Position numbers and translations under genes: made by a program
Assembly (NCBI GenBank): GCA_017302635.1
Contig: JAFLCX010000001.1
Span: 310,001 to 374,000, forward strand
Length of the DNA: 64,000 nt
Direction of reading: 5' to 3'
Origin: Hyphomicrobiales bacterium
GTDB lineage: Bacteria > Pseudomonadota > Alphaproteobacteria > Rhizobiales > Beijerinckiaceae
Shown here: piece after piece, positions 25,142 through 33,568 of the stretch
Layout of the letters: every line of letters starts with the position of its first letter
How positions within the stretch are numbered: the first letter of the stretch is position 1
The notes under the pieces: generated by a model
Seen by the model: the letters and a program-made list of their open reading frames with translations, nothing else
What the model was told of the DNA's origin: nothing
Databases searched by the model: none

Positions 25142-28100
25142 CAGGTCCAGGCGACTTTCTGAAGCTGGCAATCGAGTTCGATGCGCCGTGCTTTCGCAAT
25201 CCGGTGGAACAGTTCGTCACCGACACCGATCGCGGCCGGGATCCCGAATTCGGCGCAGCGGATGGCCATGTGGGAATTCGCGCCGCCATAGGCCGTTACC
25301 AGTCCGGCGATCTGCCGACTGAACAGCCAATCATAGCCCGGATCCGCGCGTTCAACCAGAGCGACAACGCCTGCAAGGCCATCATCGCCACCATGCCCGT
25401 CGATCAGACGTACTGGCGCGTCGATCCGGCCCTTGCCGACGAAATTCGGGCGCACTTGGGGCACGACAAAGCCACGGACATCCGGTCCGGCCAGCAGCAA
25501 GGGGGGCAGGACAATCGAGGAGGCCAGATCATACCGTTCCCGATTGGCCGCTACCATGGATTTCAGCGCCGCCTCGGGAACGGTTCCTGCGAAGTAACCC
25601 CGGACATCCTCGAGATCGAGAAAGGCCATCTCCTCTCGCGACAATCCATGCTCACGCCCGAATTCAGCCAAAGCATCCAGCGCCCATGAAAGGCCGCGCG
25701 TGAAAACGAATTTCGCATATTCACGGCCAGTGATCGCACCACGCAGGAAATTCTCGAACGCGGCGAGGTCGGGCTCGAGGCCGATTTCAGCGAGCGCGGC
25801 CTTGAGCGCAGCCTGTTCTTGTAAGGTCCAGATAAAAGCCTGATGCGGCTCAGCGGGATGCTCCATGTCGAGGAGCGGGCGCAGGTACTGATCCGGCGCC
25901 TCGGCATAACTCGGCGAAGTGATATCGTACGTTCCGGGACGCAGATGGCCATACCGCGCGACAAATTCCGGGAATGCGAGTTCGCCCCGCGCTGTTGCCG
26001 CTGCATCGGCGCTCAGTTGGTGGCTGATCGTGCGTATGGTCGCGAGGAATGCCTCGACCCGCTCCGCGGTCAGAAATCCGCGGGCAGTGGCGGTGCGCAG
26101 CAGGCTCATGGCCACGAAGGCGCACCGCGCCAGATGGGCAAAGGGTAACACCCCCTTGTCCCGGCACAGACGCAGAGCATGGTCGAGCCTGCCGATTTCA
26201 CTCGTCGGTCCGAGCGCGCCGGAATTGAGAGCCGCCTCGTAACCAAGAATGACCGACCATGCCTTCTTTTCCATCCTGAAGGCCGTGCCGTTGACGGTGG
26301 CATAAGCCGAGCGGACATGCGAGAGATCGTCATCCGAAAGACCGGCAGGCCGAAATAGGATATCGGTCCACCGTCCGAAATCGAAATCGAGGCATGTCGG
26401 AATGATCTCGAACTCGATTTTGTCATGGAACTGGGGTTTACGCTCCAGCCGATCCAGCGCCGCATCCACGATACGCGCGGCGAGGTCTGGCGCCAGCACG
26501 GCTGGAATGAAGGAATTCAGGCTGGCGCGCACATCCACATAGGCATGGCCGGCGAATTGCCTCATCAACCGGGTGGGCCGGAGATCGCGATAACCGAATT
26601 CGGCGCGCTGGCAGGCCCAGGTCTCATCCATCACGAGGTGGCGATACAAGGCTGCCGAGAGCGGGCGCGGGACCACGCCGATGATCTCCGCCGGGTTCCA
26701 GTCCGGCATGACACCATAGATGGCCCGTCGGCCGAGTGCCGGCATCACAGGTGCTGCGAGTTCGCCATGCAGCCGGATCGCCGCCGACAATTCCTCGCTC
26801 AAACGGACATCGTCATCGCGGCTGCGGTCGTGATCCACGGCCAGCGGCCGCACCTGCAGCACATGGACCGTACCGTGGGTATCGACCGCAAACTCGATGT
26901 CGAGCGTATCGAGATCGAGCAAGGTCTCGATTTCGTGCGTTGCCTCGATGACGGGGCGCAGGAAGTCGGGGTCCTCCGGAATGCAGATACGATCGCGATG
27001 CACATAGGCAATGCGCGTGTTGTCGCCGCCGCCGGTGACGACATCCGTCCGCTCACCCACACTGTAGTTCAGCACGTAATAGGGTGCGCCATGATCGAGT
27101 GTGCGCGTGAAAACCACACCGCTGGCTTTGACGCCCGAGATCATAGGCTGGACCAGAATCTGGTTCTCGGTCGACTCGTCATAGGAGGCGATGACAGCAC
27201 CAACCGCCTGAACAATGGCGACTTCGTCGCAACCGACATTCAGACACGAATGGTAACGACCGGCCTGGCTCGACTCGAAGCTGTCCTCGCTGATCGCGCT
27301 GGAACGGACGGCCAGGTTCTGGTTCGGAAACGAAGTCAGGATATCCCGCATGATGGAGGACGGGTTCTGCCGCCATTGAGCGACAGTAAAGGCGACCTGC
27401 GGAGCGATACTGGCCCGGCTGACACGCTGGGCCAGGCGCGCCAAAGTCTCGGCCTTGGAGCCGAACAGGAAGCGAGCCAGATCGCCGCGATCGTCGAGAT
27501 CGATCCAATCCCCGGCGATATCCACAACTCGCAAGGGCAGGCCGCGCTCCAGCAGGGCTTGAAGCAGGGCACCGAGATGGCCACGCCGCAAGGCGAGCGG
27601 ACGCTCCTCCCTGAGCCTCCGAAGCGCCGGCACCCATGCGGCCGGAACCCGGATGAGACCGACGAGGTCGGCGAAAGGCGCGTCTGCCGCTTCAGCCTCG
27701 GTGGTAAAGCGCCGGGGAGCACCCTCTTCGTCGAGTTCGACGATTTCGCGGCTGCCTCGTCGGCGCGCGGAGCGCGATCGATCGATCGCTACGCTGATGG
27801 CATCGTCGCTTCCGGCCAGCGCCAGAGCCGAATGGTTCTCGAAAAGAATATCCGCATAGGCGATCAGATGATGCTTCTCAGGATCAAGATCGCAACAGAA
27901 CAGGGAGTGGGCAGCACCGGTCACCTCCCAATCCGGGTTGAGGTGAATACGGAATTCATTGTCGAGGCGGTCAAAGCTGCCGGCACCATAGCCTGCCACC
28001 AGTTCGATCGAGGCCTCAAGCGGACGCAACGCTGCTGCCTGCCATTCCAAGACATTCATGTCCTGTCCGGCTTTCCGGCGGCCCGACGGCGTATGGCCGC

Positions 28101-28146
28101 CAAGCGGCTTTCCTGCCCCGAGGATGATGGCGACGCTTCGGTTCAT
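25141..28146 (-). CDS. Nucleotidyltransferase-PEP-synthase-like fusion, probable L-glutamine kinase (Cj1418-like)
   Basis: The 1001-residue protein combines three parts. Residues 1-230 form a divergent nucleotidyltransferase domain (AIILGAGKPLGG; AYADILFEN; DWIDLDDRGD). Residues about 255-480 are an ATP-grasp domain of the PEP synthase type, with AVRSSAISED at about 279-288. The C-terminal 80 residues form a swivelling phosphohistidine domain, GGANSHMAIRCAEFGIPAAIG, with His959 as carrier. No PEP-binding barrel is evident, as in Cj1418, which uses ATP to phosphorylate the amide nitrogen of glutamine. ATG 28146 overlaps the upstream stop as ATGA. Glutamine kinase is inferred from architecture and neighbours; another amide or alcohol phosphorylation is possible. 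Confidence 0.78.
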   Translation of the reverse strand: MNRSVAIILGAGKPLGGHTPSGRRKAGQDMNVLEWQAAALRPLEASIELVAGYGAGSFDRLDNEFRIHLNPDWEVTGAAHSLFCCDLDPEKHHLIAYADILFENHSALALAGSDDAISVAIDRSRSARRRGSREIVELDEEGAPRRFTTEAEAADAPFADLVGLIRVPAAWVPALRRLREERPLALRRGHLGALLQALLERGLPLRVVDIAGDWIDLDDRGDLARFLFGSKAETLARLAQRVSRASIAPQVAFTVAQWRQNPSSIMRDILTSFPNQNLAVRSSAISEDSFESSQAGRYHSCLNVGCDEVAIVQAVGAVIASYDESTENQILVQPMISGVKASGVVFTRTLDHGAPYYVLNYSVGERTDVVTGGGDNTRIAYVHRDRICIPEDPDFLRPVIEATHEIETLLDLDTLDIEFAVDTHGTVHVLQVRPLAVDHDRSRDDDVRLSEELSAAIRLHGELAAPVMPALGRRAIYGVMPDWNPAEIIGVVPRPLSAALYRHLVMDETWACQRAEFGYRDLRPTRLMRQFAGHAYVDVRASLNSFIPAVLAPDLAARIVDAALDRLERKPQFHDKIEFEIIPTCLDFDFGRWTDILFRPAGLSDDDLSHVRSAYATVNGTAFRMEKKAWSVILGYEAALNSGALGPTSEIGRLDHALRLCRDKGVLPFAHLARCAFVAMSLLRTATARGFLTAERVEAFLATIRTISHQLSADAAATARGELAFPEFVARYGHLRPGTYDITSPSYAEAPDQYLRPLLDMEHPAEPHQAFIWTLQEQAALKAALAEIGLEPDLAAFENFLRGAITGREYAKFVFTRGLSWALDALAEFGREHGLSREEMAFLDLEDVRGYFAGTVPEAALKSMVAANRERYDLASSIVLPPLLLAGPDVRGFVVPQVRPNFVGKGRIDAPVRLIDGHGGDDGLAGVVALVERADPGYDWLFSRQIAGLVTAYGGANSHMAIRCAEFGIPAAIGVGDELFHRIAKARRIELDCQLQKVAWT

Positions 28147-29000
28147 GTGGAAATGCCGCCCGCGATCTGTCTGAGAACCTTTCGGGTGAGCCGCGGATGC
28201 ATCCAGAAATAGCTGCGCCCGGAGCCCGCCTGCTGGGCCTGCGCCGGCAGCGCATTGAGCGGTTGCCCATGGGCTCCCTCGATCACATCCAGCAATGTCA
28301 TGGCACGCAAATGCGGATCGTAGGCGTGCAGCAAGGCGTTGTAGGCCATGTCTGGGTCGGACTCGAAGGTTGCTGCAAGCTGGGGAAAACAGGGTGCATG
28401 AAATTCGCGTGTCCGGATGATGTTGCCGGTATCGATGCCCGCATTCATGTAGAAACAGCTCATCCCCGGCACGCCACGAACCAGCAACGACCAGAACAGG
28501 CAATCCGAGCCCTTGACCTCCGGCACAACGCCCGGATGGATGTGCAGGATGCGGATATCCGGCTGCGAGAGCAGCGAGGGCGGCACACGCCCGCCATTCG
28601 TGTAGAGGAAAGTCGTCCGCCCCTCGCGCAACATCATGCGATGCAGGTCCGGGTCGTCATAATCCTCGGCAGCAAAGGCGACAACGCGCTCGGCGTGGCG
28701 CGCGAAATCAAACGGCCCGAAATAATCGACCTGGACATCGAAACCGGCCTGCAACTGCGTGCAAAGTGTCTGGAACGCCGGTGCATATTCGCGCTCCGGC
28801 CTACGGATACGGCGCTTGAACCACCAAGCGATCCAGCGCCCCCATTTGGTCGCCATCGCCCGGCTTTGCGGGTGCGGGCCGATAAAGTCCACCAGCAAGA
28901 TCTTGCGCACGCGGTAACCCGACGCGGCGAGATAACTCAGGTAAGTCCGGCTTGTCGCGCAGGAGCGGTCCGCGACGACACACAGATCGAGTGTCCTCAT
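28143..29000 (-). CDS. Formyltransferase-fold protein of unknown substrate
   Basis: The middle of this 285-residue protein matches the hydrolase/formyltransferase fold of methionyl-tRNA and sugar formyltransferases. A likely catalytic Asn lies in LYTNGGRVP, His in ILHIHPGVVPEVKGSD, and Asp in NAGIDTGNII, which reproduces the Asn-His-Asp triad order. HIHPG replaces the usual HxSLLP, and the N-terminal and C-terminal parts are not recognised. It lies between a small unknown protein and the glutamine-kinase-like gene, overlapping both by ATGA. It could formylate an amino sugar, or act on a phosphoramidate-pathway intermediate. C. jejuni has no counterpart that I know of. Confidence 0.6.
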   Translation of the reverse strand: MRTLDLCVVADRSCATSRTYLSYLAASGYRVRKILLVDFIGPHPQSRAMATKWGRWIAWWFKRRIRRPEREYAPAFQTLCTQLQAGFDVQVDYFGPFDFARHAERVVAFAAEDYDDPDLHRMMLREGRTTFLYTNGGRVPPSLLSQPDIRILHIHPGVVPEVKGSDCLFWSLLVRGVPGMSCFYMNAGIDTGNIIRTREFHAPCFPQLAATFESDPDMAYNALLHAYDPHLRAMTLLDVIEGAHGQPLNALPAQAQQAGSGRSYFWMHPRLTRKVLRQIAGGIST

Positions 29001-29422
29001 GCCTGCTCCTCCAGCAACGCCACAAGCAGTTCAGCGATGGGTTGCGGCATCTGGAAGGCGGGCTCCTGGAGGATCCCCCATTCCATCTTGAGAGCCGTAT
29101 TGATCCATTTCCAGTCTTTGCGCATCAGCCCAAAATGCACGTAAGCTGCCGCCAACGCTTCGGCATAAGCCGGCGCGACACAGAGATCGCTCGCCTGTTT
29201 GGCAAGGTCCACCGTGTAGGCGAGGCGCAACTTGCGGCCAACCTCCACCTTTTTTGCCAGCGCCTCCAGCACCGTGGCCGTTTCGAGATCGATCTTGAGC
29301 GACGAAAGGGCCCCGATGAAGCCTTCGGTGGCGAACGCATCGCCAAAGGGGCGAGCGGGCGGCAAGGCAGCCACCATGGCTTCGAGAATGCTTGCGCTCC
29401 TGCTTTCCAGATCAGCACGCAT
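28997..29422 (-). CDS. Uncharacterised 141-residue helical protein in the phosphoramidate gene set
   Basis: I do not recognise this protein. It looks all-helical and soluble, with Ala/Leu/Glu-rich segments, no signal peptide and no obvious catalytic motif; MRKDWKWINTALKMEWGI is the most distinctive stretch. It begins 4 bp after the cytidylyltransferase stop and ends in an ATGA overlap with the formyltransferase-like gene, so it is surely translated with them. It may be an accessory subunit or carrier for the modification pathway. An upstream ATG in the same frame (29554) overlaps the previous gene and gives an implausible leader. Confidence 0.65.
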   Translation of the reverse strand: MRADLESRSASILEAMVAALPPARPFGDAFATEGFIGALSSLKIDLETATVLEALAKKVEVGRKLRLAYTVDLAKQASDLCVAPAYAEALAAAYVHFGLMRKDWKWINTALKMEWGILQEPAFQMPQPIAELLVALLEEQA

Positions 29423-29426
29423 TGGG

Positions 29427-30227
29427 TCAGTCAGCCCTGTAGAGCGCGTGAAGGGTCCCGGCGCGATGGGCCGCCTCATAGGCGTCGAGATCCTGAAGAC
29501 TGTCGACCTCCAGCCAGCCATGGCGGATGAAGGCTGCCCCCACATCAAAGCCATTGTCGATCAGCAACTGGATGAAGGTCGTCATATACATGTTGGCCTT
29601 GTCCTTGCCCTGATAAGGCCCCGCATCGCCGAGCCCGTCATGGAAGGCGGCGATATGTTCCTGTATTCCGGCTGAGAGACGGATCAGGCCGATATACTGT
29701 CCTTCGATTTCCGAAAGCGGGGTTGGCCTGCGACCGAGTTCGATCAGGCGGCCATCGGCACCGATCCGCATGCTGCCTGCATCGGCGACCGGATCCTCCA
29801 TGCGCAGCGACCATAAATCGAGCCAGCCCTTGTCGACAGCGACGGCGATATCGTGCCGGGCTGCCATAAGCGCATCGAGAACCCGGGGTTCGAAAACGAT
29901 ATCACCGTAGACAATCACGAGATCGCGCTTTCCATCGAGAAGATGGCGCGCGCAAAAGAGCGAACTGACCATATTGGTCCGGGCATAATCGGCATTCACC
30001 ACATGCTTCAGGCCCGGCAGTCGCAATTGCTCGGCCATATGGCCGGCAACGATCGTCACATCCTCGATGCCTGCTCCGGTTAGGATCGCGCACTGCCTTT
30101 CCAGCATTGTGCGGCCGAAAAGCGGCGTCAGGCATTTCGGGTGGTGATCGGTCAGCGGCCGCAACCGCGAACCGAAACCGGCGGCGAGGATCACCGCACG
30201 CGCAGGGTGCAGATCAGACCTGCTCAT
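29427..30227 (-). CDS. LicC-type sugar/phospho-amine nucleotidyltransferase, probable CTP:phosphoglutamine cytidylyltransferase (Cj1416-like)
   Basis: The 266-residue protein has the nucleotide-binding AVILAAGFGSRLRPLT, the catalytic Lys in HHPKCL, NADYARTNMVSSL (typical of LicC-like cytidylyltransferases for small phosphorylated substrates) and VYGDIVFE for metal binding. LicC activates phosphocholine; Cj1416 activates L-glutamine phosphate with CTP to give CDP-L-glutamine. Linked kinase-like and amidotransferase genes favour the second role. The ATG overlaps the stop of the TagF-like gene (ATGA). The substrate is inferred; phosphocholine or phosphoethanolamine would also fit the family. Confidence 0.8.
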   Translation of the reverse strand: MSRSDLHPARAVILAAGFGSRLRPLTDHHPKCLTPLFGRTMLERQCAILTGAGIEDVTIVAGHMAEQLRLPGLKHVVNADYARTNMVSSLFCARHLLDGKRDLVIVYGDIVFEPRVLDALMAARHDIAVAVDKGWLDLWSLRMEDPVADAGSMRIGADGRLIELGRRPTPLSEIEGQYIGLIRLSAGIQEHIAAFHDGLGDAGPYQGKDKANMYMTTFIQLLIDNGFDVGAAFIRHGWLEVDSLQDLDAYEAAHRAGTLHALYRAD

Positions 30228-31336
30228 CTTTGGGTTTCCGCGATCACGGTGCCAAGGAGAGCGACGACCTTTTCGCCGACATGCGGCTCGTCGTGCAGGA
30301 AATCGGCGATCACCTCTGACATTGAGGGGCGATTGTTGCCCACATCGTCGAGAGCCGCCAGCACAGCCTCCGGAGCGGAATCGGCGATGAGGCCCAGCCG
30401 TTCGCGCATATCGATTTCGACAGCAGGCACGCCGACCGCCTCCCAATGCGGATTGAGGATCTTGCGCGGACCATCGACAAAAACGACGGGACGCGAGCGC
30501 AGGGCGGCATATTCGAGCGCCATTCCGGAGTAATCCGAGATCATTACATCGGCCTGCCACAGCGCACAAGATCCGCCGGTGGAGCGCTCCACCGCCACCG
30601 ATGGATGATCGGCGAAGCGGACAAGAATCGAGTCGAGCTGTCCGTCGGGATAGACGAAGAAGCTGGGATGAGGCCGCAAGGTCACGCGCCAGCCTGCCTC
30701 GACCAGGGTTTCGGTCAGGGCAAGTCCATGTCGACTCAGGAGGTTGTTCTCGCCCCACGAGGGCGCGACGAGCACATGGCGGCCTTGCTCGATCGACTTG
30801 GCAGGAGCCTCGGTGCGCATCACATCGAATTTGCCATAGCCGGCAGCAAAACAAGCTCGCGGGCCGAGCCCGTTTGCAGCCCCGAGCGCCTGGAACTCGC
30901 GCGTGTGGTGAGGCCCGGCAGCAAACAATGTGTCGCACCCGTCAAAGGCATCGGCCGGATAAATGGCGTGCAAGCTGGCCAGCGAATGAGGCATGTGGAT
31001 GAGGCGGGCGAGGCTCTCGCCGAAGTAGCTGCGGGGAATCCCGCTTGAAGCCGTGACGACAACGCGCATGCCGAGCGAGTGGAGAACTTCAACTGTTGGC
31101 GCCCATTCGAGCGGGATATCCGCCTCGGCGTAGCGCGCGGCCAATTCCTCCGGCCATGTTGTCCGATCTCCGGAAATGACCATGCGGATAGCGAACCTGG
31201 CCCTTCTGGCAGCCAGAGCGGAACTCCGCACCCAGATTTCGTCGATCCAGGTCGCGGCGTAGAAATCGACACTCTTCCGTTGGCCCGGCTTCAACCGTGC
31301 GACGAGTTTCCGGACGAGGCTTCTCACTCCCTTCAT
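30224..31336 (-). CDS. CDP-glycerol glycerophosphotransferase-like (TagF/TagB family) transferase
   Basis: The 370-residue protein resembles the GT-B domain of CDP-glycerol:poly(glycerophosphate) glycerophosphotransferases. Hallmarks are IHMPHS with a following AGPHHTREF in the first half, and ISDYSGMALEYA plus VVFVDGPRKI in the CDP-binding half. Family members move a phospho-group from a CDP-linked donor onto a glycan. In this context the natural guess is transfer of phosphoramidate from cytidine diphosphoramidate to a sugar hydroxyl. C. jejuni uses different transferases (Cj1421, Cj1422), so this would be an alternative route. Glycerol-phosphate transfer is the conservative alternative, but no CDP-glycerol synthesis gene (tagD) is seen. 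Confidence 0.75.
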   Translation of the reverse strand: MKGVRSLVRKLVARLKPGQRKSVDFYAATWIDEIWVRSSALAARRARFAIRMVISGDRTTWPEELAARYAEADIPLEWAPTVEVLHSLGMRVVVTASSGIPRSYFGESLARLIHMPHSLASLHAIYPADAFDGCDTLFAAGPHHTREFQALGAANGLGPRACFAAGYGKFDVMRTEAPAKSIEQGRHVLVAPSWGENNLLSRHGLALTETLVEAGWRVTLRPHPSFFVYPDGQLDSILVRFADHPSVAVERSTGGSCALWQADVMISDYSGMALEYAALRSRPVVFVDGPRKILNPHWEAVGVPAVEIDMRERLGLIADSAPEAVLAALDDVGNNRPSMSEVIADFLHDEPHVGEKVVALLGTVIAETQR

Positions 31337-31343
31337 GAGACCA

Positions 31344-32165
31344 TCAGTTTCGTTTCATGATGTAGAGTTCGCGCGTCTTGCTGTCGGTTTGCTTGTAGAG
31401 CCCGTCGAAGGAAAACAGGGTCTTTGTGGCTTCGAGGGCCGCGTAGAATTCGGCGTTTCCGACATCGTTGCAATGGGTTTCGAAGATCAGGGTTCCGCCC
31501 TTCTTGAGGTAGCCCGCCATGCGGGCCATGTGATCTTCGATAGAGACGCGGTAATTGTTGTCGTCGGTCCAGTGCGTGGCAAAGGAGAGGACGACATCGA
31601 ACGGAGTTTCGGGGTTGTAGTCCTGCAGGCGTCCGGCCTTCATCTCGACAAGGTGGGAAATGCGCAGATGTTCTGCAGCGAGTTTTCCGATTTCGACCAT
31701 GTGGGGATTGATGTCGATTCCGGTAGCATGGCAGCCGGTGCGGTAGCTCGCGAGGATGCCGATAAAGCCGCAGTTGCAGCCGATATCGAGCACACGGTCC
31801 CCCTCCTTGATGAAGCGGCGCAGTTCGTAGTCATCGAAGCGGTAATCGCTGATCCGGTCGCCGAAAATGCCGGCAATGCCCAGGCCCTGATAAGGCTGAC
31901 CGAAGAAATACTTATAAGCTTCGGGATCGGCCTGATAGCGCTTGAGTACGGCGTCGACCTTGGCCTGGAGTGCGTACTGGCTGACGACAAAGTCATTCCC
32001 CGCCGAGAAATCCGTATCGGGGTAGATGGTCTTGAGCAGGATGCGTGACTGGGCGCTCAGGTACAGCCCGATGCGGTTGATCCGGGCCGCGAAATGCACC
32101 AGCCGGGGCCAATGCGTTCGGTTGGCCGCCACGCGGCGCAGGATGAAGTCGGGCAGGATGTTCAT
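31344..32165 (-). CDS. Class I SAM-dependent methyltransferase
   Basis: This 273-residue methyltransferase has motif I RVLDIGCNCGFIGI, a following acidic residue in ATGIDINPH, and LSFATHWTDDNNY further on. About 110 N-terminal residues precede the catalytic domain and may bind the acceptor. It lies between an export ATPase and the TagF-like transferase. The C. jejuni phosphoramidate is O-methylated by enzymes of the Cj1419/Cj1420 type, so O-methylation of the phosphoramidate is an attractive role. Methylating the chain terminus before Wzt recognition, as in some ABC-exported O-antigens, is equally compatible. ATG 32165 overlaps the wzt stop as ATGA. Confidence 0.75.
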   Translation of the reverse strand: MNILPDFILRRVAANRTHWPRLVHFAARINRIGLYLSAQSRILLKTIYPDTDFSAGNDFVVSQYALQAKVDAVLKRYQADPEAYKYFFGQPYQGLGIAGIFGDRISDYRFDDYELRRFIKEGDRVLDIGCNCGFIGILASYRTGCHATGIDINPHMVEIGKLAAEHLRISHLVEMKAGRLQDYNPETPFDVVLSFATHWTDDNNYRVSIEDHMARMAGYLKKGGTLIFETHCNDVGNAEFYAALEATKTLFSFDGLYKQTDSKTRELYIMKRN

Positions 32166-33568
32166 GGTGTTTTCATTCGGTTTGGGGATTGGCGGGGGCG
32201 GGCCGGGTTCCGTCGGGATTGTTCCCATTTTATAGGGTGCTGGATGAGGTATCCATCGGGATTGTCTGGCTCGATCCGGAGCTGGAGGGCATGGGCCAGC
32301 ACGTCGTAGCGGATATCGGCTCCGTGCCGCGTCGAGCGCTCGAGTCGCAGGTCATAGACCGAGAAGGAGACGAGATAGGTGCCTCGTGTGAGTGGCTGCC
32401 TGGACAGAGAGAACCGCACCGTTCGTGTCTCGCCCTCCGCCAGCGAGAAGGCATCGACATCATTTTCGACGCGCCCGACGCGCACGCCTTCCGGGGTCCA
32501 GAACGTGATGAGGTACCGGCAGTTGAAGGCGGCACTCTCCTCCGCGACGAGTGTCATGTCGATGACGATGTCGTCGCCCGGCCGGAAGGTCTGGCGCTCC
32601 GCCGTGCCGTCCCCGAGCTTCAGGCCGCTGATCTTGATGCCGCGGTTGGAGGGCCAGCGATAAACCTCGCGCCCGTCCGCCAGAGTCGAGATCATCGCCG
32701 CCTTCGCATCCGGTGCGGCGGTGTCCCGCGCCCCCTCGCGTGCGGATTTCTGCTGCGCGAAGAGATCGAAATCGCTCAGCGGCAGATCGAGCTTGTAGGC
32801 GAGGGTGCGGCGTTCGAGAAACACATCATAGGCGTTGGCGACATCCAGGGCGGGGCCATCCATGACAACCCGGCCCTCCTCGATCCAGATTGCACGCGTG
32901 CAGAAATGCAGCACCTGCTGCGTGGCATGCGACACCAGAAGCAAGGTGCAGCCCGAAAGCGCGAGTTTCTGCATGCGCTTGGCGGATTTTTGCAGGAAAT
33001 AGCTGTCACCGGCGCCCAAAACCTCGTCGATCACCAGAATATCGGGCTGGATCGCGGTCGCCGTCGCGAATTGCAGGCGCGAGGCCATCCCGGCCGAATA
33101 GGTCTTGAACGGCTGTTCGAGATGCTCACCCAGCTCACAGAATGCGACGATATCCTCATACGCCTCCTCGAGCATCGCATCGGGAAGCTGGTTATAGGCC
33201 AGCGAGGCGCGGATGTTCTGCGCACCCGTGAATTCGGGGTCGAAGCCGAGCCCGGCCTGAAGCAGCGAATGTACCTGCCCCCCCACATGGACATCGCCGC
33301 GGGTCGGGACGATCGCGCCGGTGATCAGCTTGAGCAGTGTCGTCTTGCCCGCCCCGTTGCGGCCCACAATGCCGACACGCTCCCCCGGGGCGATCTCGAG
33401 GCTGACATCGGCCAGCGCATGATGCATCGGGATAGAGCGTCGGGCGAGGCCGGGCAGATGGTTATAGAACCCCAGCCGGTCCAGAACCCGCTGCCCCGGA
33501 TTGCGATAGAGCGGGTAATCCTTGCTCGCGCCCTGCAGGCGGATGATCGACAATTTGGGTTCAGGCAT
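32162..33568 (-). CDS. wzt: Polysaccharide export ATPase Wzt with C-terminal carbohydrate-binding domain, copy 2
   Basis: The intact 468-residue ATPase has Walker A GRNGAGKTT at about 69-77, signature YSAGMASRLQF, Walker B ILVIDEVLGAGD and the H-loop SHA. A beta-sandwich-like C-terminal domain (about 300-450) probably binds the terminal modification of the chain. Its ATG overlaps the wzm stop by 8 bp, so Wzm and Wzt are made together. The first seven codons belong to the 827-bp repeat. A deleted sister gene follows the other wzm copy at 12396. It differs throughout from the Wzt at 23083. Confidence 0.92.
   Translation of the reverse strand: MPEPKLSIIRLQGASKDYPLYRNPGQRVLDRLGFYNHLPGLARRSIPMHHALADVSLEIAPGERVGIVGRNGAGKTTLLKLITGAIVPTRGDVHVGGQVHSLLQAGLGFDPEFTGAQNIRASLAYNQLPDAMLEEAYEDIVAFCELGEHLEQPFKTYSAGMASRLQFATATAIQPDILVIDEVLGAGDSYFLQKSAKRMQKLALSGCTLLLVSHATQQVLHFCTRAIWIEEGRVVMDGPALDVANAYDVFLERRTLAYKLDLPLSDFDLFAQQKSAREGARDTAAPDAKAAMISTLADGREVYRWPSNRGIKISGLKLGDGTAERQTFRPGDDIVIDMTLVAEESAAFNCRYLITFWTPEGVRVGRVENDVDAFSLAEGETRTVRFSLSRQPLTRGTYLVSFSVYDLRLERSTRHGADIRYDVLAHALQLRIEPDNPDGYLIQHPIKWEQSRRNPARPRQSPNRMKTP

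Noticed and set aside
26425..28212. 595-codon plus-strand open frame opposite the kinase-like gene
   Set aside because: Antisense of a protein with clear ATP-grasp and phosphohistidine motifs; no motif in this frame.
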